Shown here: in pieces, positions 15,542 to 18,925 of the stretch
Layout of the letters: each line of letters opens with the position of its first letter
How positions within the stretch are numbered: position 1 is the first letter of the stretch
NCBI GenBank assembly: GCA_001871015.1
Contig: MNUO01000016.1
Coordinates: forward strand, 1 to 18,925
Length of the DNA: 18,925 bases
Source of the DNA: Candidatus Desantisbacteria bacterium CG1_02_38_46
GTDB lineage: Bacteria > Desantisbacteria > UBA1551 > UBA1559
Reading direction: 5' to 3'
Translations under genes and position numbers: made by a program
The notes under the pieces: model-generated
What the model was told of the DNA's origin: nothing
Databases searched by the model: none
The model's input: only the letters and a program-made list of their open reading frames with translations

Positions 15542-16435
15542 ATGGGAGAAGTAAAGGTTGGTATAATTGGTTTGGATACGAGCCACACTATTGAGTTTAC
15601 ACGCAGGGCTCAGGCGCCGGATTGTCCAGAGGACCATAAGGTGGAAGGAATAAAAATCATAAATTGTATGCGCTTTCCTTCCTCTTATAATTCAGAGGAG
15701 GACCAGGATAAACGCCAGACACAAATGGAGCAATGGGGGGTAAAGGTAACAAAGAATATAGATGAAGCACTGGAGGGTGTGGATGCAATTATGATGGAAA
15801 TTAATAATCCTGCCCTGCATTTGAAATACTTCACGCAGATGCTGGATAAAGTTAAAGGAAGACCTGTGTTCATGGACAAACCAATAGCAGACACATTCAA
15901 AAATGCAAAAGAGATAGTGGATACTATAAAAAAGAAACAATTGAAAATTTTTAGCGCTTCTTCTTTACGATTTGCACCGCAGATAGAACAGATTGCCAAA
16001 GAAGTGCCGTCACCAAAAGTTGGCTTTGCAACAGGACCACTGGGCAAGGCTCCTGAAGGAAGCTCGGTTGTTTTTTATGGAGTGCATACAGTGGAAATGC
16101 TTGAGAGGATTATGGGAAGAGGAGCAAAAAAAGTTTTTGCACAGGAAAGTCCTCTCGGGGTGGGAGCAACAATTGAATACTCTGATGGAAGAAGAGGATT
16201 TGTTCAATTCAACGAGAAAAACTGGACATGGGCTGCACTTGCACTGGATGAAAATGGAGCAAAATCCTATGTCATTGACGGAACGTATTTGTACACCATT
16301 TTACTTAAAAAGATTGTAGAGTTTTTCAATGGCGGGAACGCACCAGTTCAGGTTGACGATACTTTTGAAATTCAGGCGATTTTAAATGCCATCGATGATT
16401 CTATTGCTAGCGGGAAAGAACAAATTTTGGGGTAA
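15542..16435 (+). CDS. divergent Gfo/Idh/MocA-like oxidoreductase
   Basis: A protein of 297 residues, shorter than the usual 330-400. It begins GEVKVGIIGLDTSH, a Rossmann strand-turn in which the classical Gly-x-Gly-x-x-Gly is changed to Gly-x-Asp-x-x-His. The EKP hallmark is replaced by FMDKPIAD (about 114-121). The C-terminal half keeps an alpha/beta-like shape with FYGVHTVEMLERIMG, in which the His-x-x-Glu may correspond to the family's active-site region. Such GLDTSH-type proteins are usually annotated only as Gfo/Idh/MocA family. It starts at ATG 15542 after a GGGGG ribosome binding site. A terminator-like hairpin separates it from the first oxidoreductase, and it is 18 bases before the radical SAM gene. 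Cofactor use is uncertain because of the altered glycine motif. Confidence 0.7.
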   Translation: MGEVKVGIIGLDTSHTIEFTRRAQAPDCPEDHKVEGIKIINCMRFPSSYNSEEDQDKRQTQMEQWGVKVTKNIDEALEGVDAIMMEINNPALHLKYFTQMLDKVKGRPVFMDKPIADTFKNAKEIVDTIKKKQLKIFSASSLRFAPQIEQIAKEVPSPKVGFATGPLGKAPEGSSVVFYGVHTVEMLERIMGRGAKKVFAQESPLGVGATIEYSDGRRGFVQFNEKNWTWAALALDENGAKSYVIDGTYLYTILLKKIVEFFNGGNAPVQVDDTFEIQAILNAIDDSIASGKEQILG

Positions 16436-16453
16436 ATATTTTCACAGGCAGAA

Positions 16454-17608
16454 ATGAAAGTTGAATGGAAAGAATTCAAGGGGCAGGTTCTGCATGATTT
16501 TCCCTATCCGTTGAAAAATAGAAAATGTCCGCACTATGCTCTGGTGTCAGTAACTGCTTCTGGTTCTTGTGTCCATCGCTGTCCGATGTGTTATGCAAGG
16601 GTCTATCCCTGGAGCATTGATGATAGGATTGTTATTTATAAGAATTTACCACAGAAGATTGACGAGGAATTAAGTCGGGCGAAGATTATGCCCCCACTTT
16701 ACCTGAGTCAGGTGAGTGATGTGCTCCAGCCAGTCAGGGAGGTAAGGGAAATCACCTGTGAGGTAATCAAGGTGATTCTGAAGCACAATGTTAGTTTTCA
16801 TATAGTTACAAAAAATGCTGAAGGCGCACTGGAACTTATACAGAAAATTCCTTCATTGATAAAATATCCTTTTTGGTATCTGGCAATGACGATTGAGTCA
16901 ACGCCAGAAAAGCAAAAAATCACCTCGCCTTTTGCTTCAAAGATTGAAAGTCGTCTGAGGGCTTTGAAAATTTTACATAAGCAGGGAATTATGGTGAGCG
17001 CTCGCACAGACCCCTGCATTCTGGGTTTACTTGGAAAGAACGAGATTTTGTGGCTCATTGAAAAAATAAGACAGACCGGGGTGAAACACATTGTTTCCTC
17101 CACGGGATTCTTTAACAGAACTTCAATGGCGAGGTTGCTATTGGCAATAAAAGAAAGCAGATTCGCATCCCTTGCATCCAGGGTTGCGCACATATATGAA
17201 TTTTGCGAAGACAGAATAAATTCATACCGGGTGCCCACCAGCCAGGAGTGGGCGGGAAAAAGATTCTGGGCACCTGTTGAATTAAGGAAGAAATTTCACC
17301 GCTGGTTACGAAGAGAAGCAGAGTCCCGTAGTATGACATATGCAATTTGCCTTGAATTGCCAAGGTCATATGACTCACCGGAATTACCGCACTGCGAAGG
17401 TTGTCCAAACAATTATGTGCATATTAAAAGGAACGGCAAATTCTATCCAGTGGATGAGTGTTTTGGAGATTGTATGCGCAGTTGTCCGGATAGAAACAAA
17501 CCACCATGTGGAAAGCCGATTTTGCTAACCCAGTATCCATATAAATCCACAACGCTTCATCTAAGTAAAACATCTAAAGAAATCAATATTCAATATCTAC
17601 TATTTTGA
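16454..17608 (+). CDS. SplB-like radical SAM protein with cysteine-rich C-terminus
   Basis: A protein of 384 residues. Cys39-x3-Cys43-x2-Cys46 in CVHRCPMCYAR is the radical SAM [4Fe-4S] motif. The following LSQVSDVLQPVREVREITCEVIKVILKHN layout (about 84-112), VTKN, and ARTDPCILGL match the SplB/COG1533 group, known for spore photoproduct lyase and many uncharacterised relatives. The tail has six further cysteines: Cys314-x2-Cys317-x18-Cys336-x3-Cys340-x3-Cys344-x7-Cys352. This is enough for one or two extra iron-sulphur or zinc sites. Spore photoproduct lyase itself does not have such a tail, so DNA repair should not be assumed. The start at ATG 16454 has only a weak AGG ribosome binding site and lies 18 bases after the previous gene. 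A 285-base gap follows. The reaction is unknown; peptide or small-molecule modification is possible. Confidence 0.8.
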   Translation: MKVEWKEFKGQVLHDFPYPLKNRKCPHYALVSVTASGSCVHRCPMCYARVYPWSIDDRIVIYKNLPQKIDEELSRAKIMPPLYLSQVSDVLQPVREVREITCEVIKVILKHNVSFHIVTKNAEGALELIQKIPSLIKYPFWYLAMTIESTPEKQKITSPFASKIESRLRALKILHKQGIMVSARTDPCILGLLGKNEILWLIEKIRQTGVKHIVSSTGFFNRTSMARLLLAIKESRFASLASRVAHIYEFCEDRINSYRVPTSQEWAGKRFWAPVELRKKFHRWLRREAESRSMTYAICLELPRSYDSPELPHCEGCPNNYVHIKRNGKFYPVDECFGDCMRSCPDRNKPPCGKPILLTQYPYKSTTLHLSKTSKEINIQYLLF

Positions 17609-17866
17609 AAACCCAAATAATTTTGAAAAGAGATAAGAAAAGATATATATATTCCCAAAAATAATGCTATTTCTGGCTTGATAGATAGATTCTATCCCAT
17701 AATTTTATATGATTGGAAATCAGCGTATCATTTTGGAACAGGTGAACAACATATGAAAAGGGAAAGAAAATCATAGAAATAAATGAGGAAGAGTCCTCAT
17801 TATCAGCAATTGTCAGTCATAAATTACGCGGGAAAGCATCTGAGGTTTTATCTCAATTATTATAAA
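17609..17866. other. intergenic gap with possible decayed coding sequence and a hairpin
   Basis: No intact gene is seen. In one + frame an open stretch of about 50 codons runs up to the stop at 17774-17776 (it includes ISGLIDRFYPIILYDW and ends MKRERKS). In another frame an open stretch ending at 17866 reads KKIIEINEEESSLSAIVSHK and ends SEVLSQLL. A single frameshift near 17765 would join them, so this may be a decayed small gene, although I recognise no family. AATGAGGA (17782-17789) and TCCTCATT (17794-17801) form a perfect 8-bp hairpin with loop AGAG and no T-run. Confidence 0.3.
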
Positions 17867-17882
17867 TGTTTCACGTGAAACA
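17867..17882. other. parS site (ParB-binding centromere sequence)
   Basis: The 16-bp perfect palindrome TGTTTCACGTGAAACA is identical to the widely conserved bacterial parS consensus. Chromosomal ParB proteins load there to form the segregation complex, and such sites are concentrated near the replication origin. Its last base is shared with the AAAGGAG ribosome binding site of the following truncated gene. A cluster of DnaA-box-like sequences lies about 0.85 kb further on, which fits an origin-proximal position. An ordinary repressor operator is the main alternative, but an exact 16-of-16 match makes parS far more likely. Confidence 0.88.
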
Positions 17883-17893
17883 AAGGAGATATT

Positions 17894-18673
17894 GTGGAAT
17901 ACAAAGAAGACTGGGGACAGGCAAAAAAGAGGATTGAAGCATGGTGGCACAGGGAAATTATTGACAGGGTATGTATAGCGGTTACTGCACCCAGGGCAAA
18001 TGTCAAACGCAAAGAGATAAAAGCACCTGCAACCATAGAGGAGTGCTGGACAAATATGGACTACCTGCTGGATTTAGCTTGGGAGAACATCCGGTGTACT
18101 TATTGGGGTGGAGAGGCAATCCCTAACTATATACCGAACCTCGGGCCTAATGTAATTAGTGCCTGGCTTGGTTGTGAACTAAAATTTGCTGAAGGAACTT
18201 CCTGGGCAGAACCCCTTATAAAGGATTGGAGTACTTTCCCAGGGTTAAAATTCGACCCAAAGAATAAATGGTGGAAGTGGATGACTGAAATGACAGAGAG
18301 GGCAGCCAAAATAGGGAAAGATAAGTTTCTTGTTGGTATCACCGATTTCCATGGTGGAGGAGATGCACTATCTGCTATAAGGGGAACAGAGAATTTTTGT
18401 GTAGACTTGCTTGAATATCCTCAGGAAATTAAAAAATGTCAGGAATTTCTGAAGAATTTCTGGTTTCAAATATATAAGGAATTGCTGGACCTTACACAAA
18501 AATATGGACAGGAAGGTTCATGTTCCTGGTTGGGTTGGGCACCAGGCAAAACCTGCCCTCTCCAGGAAGATTGCCTTGCACTTATATCGCCAAAGTCATT
18601 CAAAGAGTTTTTCCTTGAGGCAATTATATCAGAAACCAAGCATTTGGATTATTCAATATTTAGTAGCGTATAG
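17894..18673 (+). pseudogene. truncated URO-D/methionine-synthase-like family gene
   Basis: 259 codons remain. The start (KKRIEAWWHREIIDRVCIAVTAPR, ending at residue 34) and the middle (LVGITDFHGGGDALSAIRGTENF, about 146-168, and ISPKSFKEFFLEAIIS, about 231-246) match an uncharacterised branch of the uroporphyrinogen decarboxylase / cobalamin-independent methionine synthase-like fold. Members of this branch are usually around 350 residues and continue after the HLDYSIF-type segment with a His-Leu-Asp-Gly motif and a last barrel part. Here the reading ends in SSV and a stop right after YSIF (residues 253-256), and I could not find the missing part in any frame downstream. GTG 17894 has AAAGGAG five bases before it, next to the parS site. 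It is most likely a 3'-deleted pseudogene broken by rearrangement beside the origin, though a short expressed fragment is possible. Confidence 0.7.
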
Positions 18674-18726
18674 AAAATTGGGTCTAATAGAATCGTTTCT
18701 TGGTCTTTGAAAAATATTGAAAAACA

Positions 18727-18858
18727 GTCGCCGTGCTTAGTGGATAATGTGGGGTCGCCTCGGGCGACTCCAAGCGATGTGGAAATTGTGGGTAACACTC
18801 TTATTTGCCTTACTCTCTATCGTTATCCATCAATTTCCACAGAGCGTCATTATCCACA
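18727..18858. other. putative replication origin segment: DnaA-box cluster
   Basis: Several 9-mers match the DnaA box TTATCCACA. A perfect copy lies at 18850-18858 on +. On the - strand there are TTATCCACT at 18739-18747 and TTACCCACA at 18787-18795, each with one mismatch. Weaker copies with two mismatches are at 18778-18786 (-), 18823-18831 (+) and 18833-18841 (+). Within it a GC-rich hairpin, GTCGCC (18754-18759) and GGCGAC (18763-18768), has loop TCG, and a second GTCGCC occurs at 18727-18732. The flanks are AT-rich and TCTAATAG is repeated on either side (18683-18690 and 18875-18882). With the perfect parS nearby, this is best read as part of oriC. The unwinding region and dnaA itself are not identified and may lie beyond the window. 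Confidence 0.7.
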
Positions 18859-18925
18859 AGCAGTATTTCAAAATTCTAATAGCGATAATAGGTTTTTAGG
18901 TTGAGAAGATCGTTGACTAAATTTG

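Noticed and set aside
16798-17238. 146-codon reverse-strand open frame inside the radical SAM gene
   Set aside because: It is a shadow of a clearly conserved gene on the + strand, with no family resemblance of its own.
16454-17608. Spore photoproduct lyase
   Set aside because: Only the core group matches; the cysteine-rich tail and the absence of sporulation context argue against that specific function.
17867-17882. Palindrome as an ordinary transcription-factor operator
   Set aside because: The sequence equals the parS consensus over all 16 bases and lies near DnaA boxes, so partition is the simpler reading.
18600-18760. Assembly chimera explaining the truncated gene
   Set aside because: parS on one side and DnaA boxes on the other both point to the origin region, which favours a natural junction; it cannot be excluded without reads.
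18707-18904. Open frame of 65 codons over the DnaA boxes
   Set aside because: It has a TTG start, no recognisable family and no ribosome binding site, and it overlaps the non-coding origin motifs.

Overview
The window is bacterial and fairly AT-rich. All 14 recognisable protein-coding units lie on the + strand and most are separated by 0-35 bases. I saw no tRNA, rRNA, CRISPR array, transposase, phage gene, transporter or transcription regulator. The mix of genes (several uroporphyrinogen-decarboxylase-fold proteins, a xylose-isomerase-like TIM barrel, Gfo/Idh/MocA oxidoreductases, a LamG protein, hypothetical glycosyl hydrolases and a ceramidase-like protein) resembles catabolic islands of uncultured Planctomycetes/Verrucomicrobia/Omnitrophota-type bacteria. 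That placement rests on gene content alone and is tentative.

Layout. Bases 1-134 hold a short stretch of imperfect repeats. Genes at 135-4065 form a tight cluster: sugar-phosphate isomerase/epimerase-like, MtaA-like UroD protein, amidohydrolase-2, and a second UroD protein. A strong hairpin in the 73-base gap (4092-4126) separates these from 4139-15446: an (alpha/alpha)6-barrel glycosidase, a third UroD protein, two paralogous large glycosyl-hydrolase-like proteins on either side of a secreted LamG/beta-propeller protein, a ceramidase-like hydrolase and a Gfo/Idh/MocA oxidoreductase. A weak terminator-like hairpin follows (15471-15497). After it come a second, divergent Gfo/Idh/MocA protein and a SplB-like radical SAM protein with a cysteine-rich tail, ending at 17608.

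The right-hand 1.3 kb is different in kind. A 285-base gap ends in a perfect 16-bp parS (ParB-binding) palindrome at 17867-17882. This touches the ribosome binding site of a fourth UroD-family gene, which is cut short at about 18660. Directly after the break (18727-18858) is a cluster of DnaA-box-like 9-mers, including one perfect TTATCCACA and two with a single mismatch, plus GC-rich inverted repeats. I read this as part of the chromosomal replication origin with its nearby centromere site. If so, the whole gene array is transcribed towards the origin, head-on to the replication fork, and the truncated gene marks a rearrangement beside the origin.

How the genes could work together: the glycosidase, the two large hydrolase-like proteins and the ceramidase-like protein could break down a complex glycan or glycoconjugate. 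The isomerase-like and oxidoreductase proteins could process the released sugars. The UroD-fold proteins could handle methyl groups or another small-molecule step. No corrinoid protein is present in the window to settle the last point, and the substrate cannot be read from the sequence.
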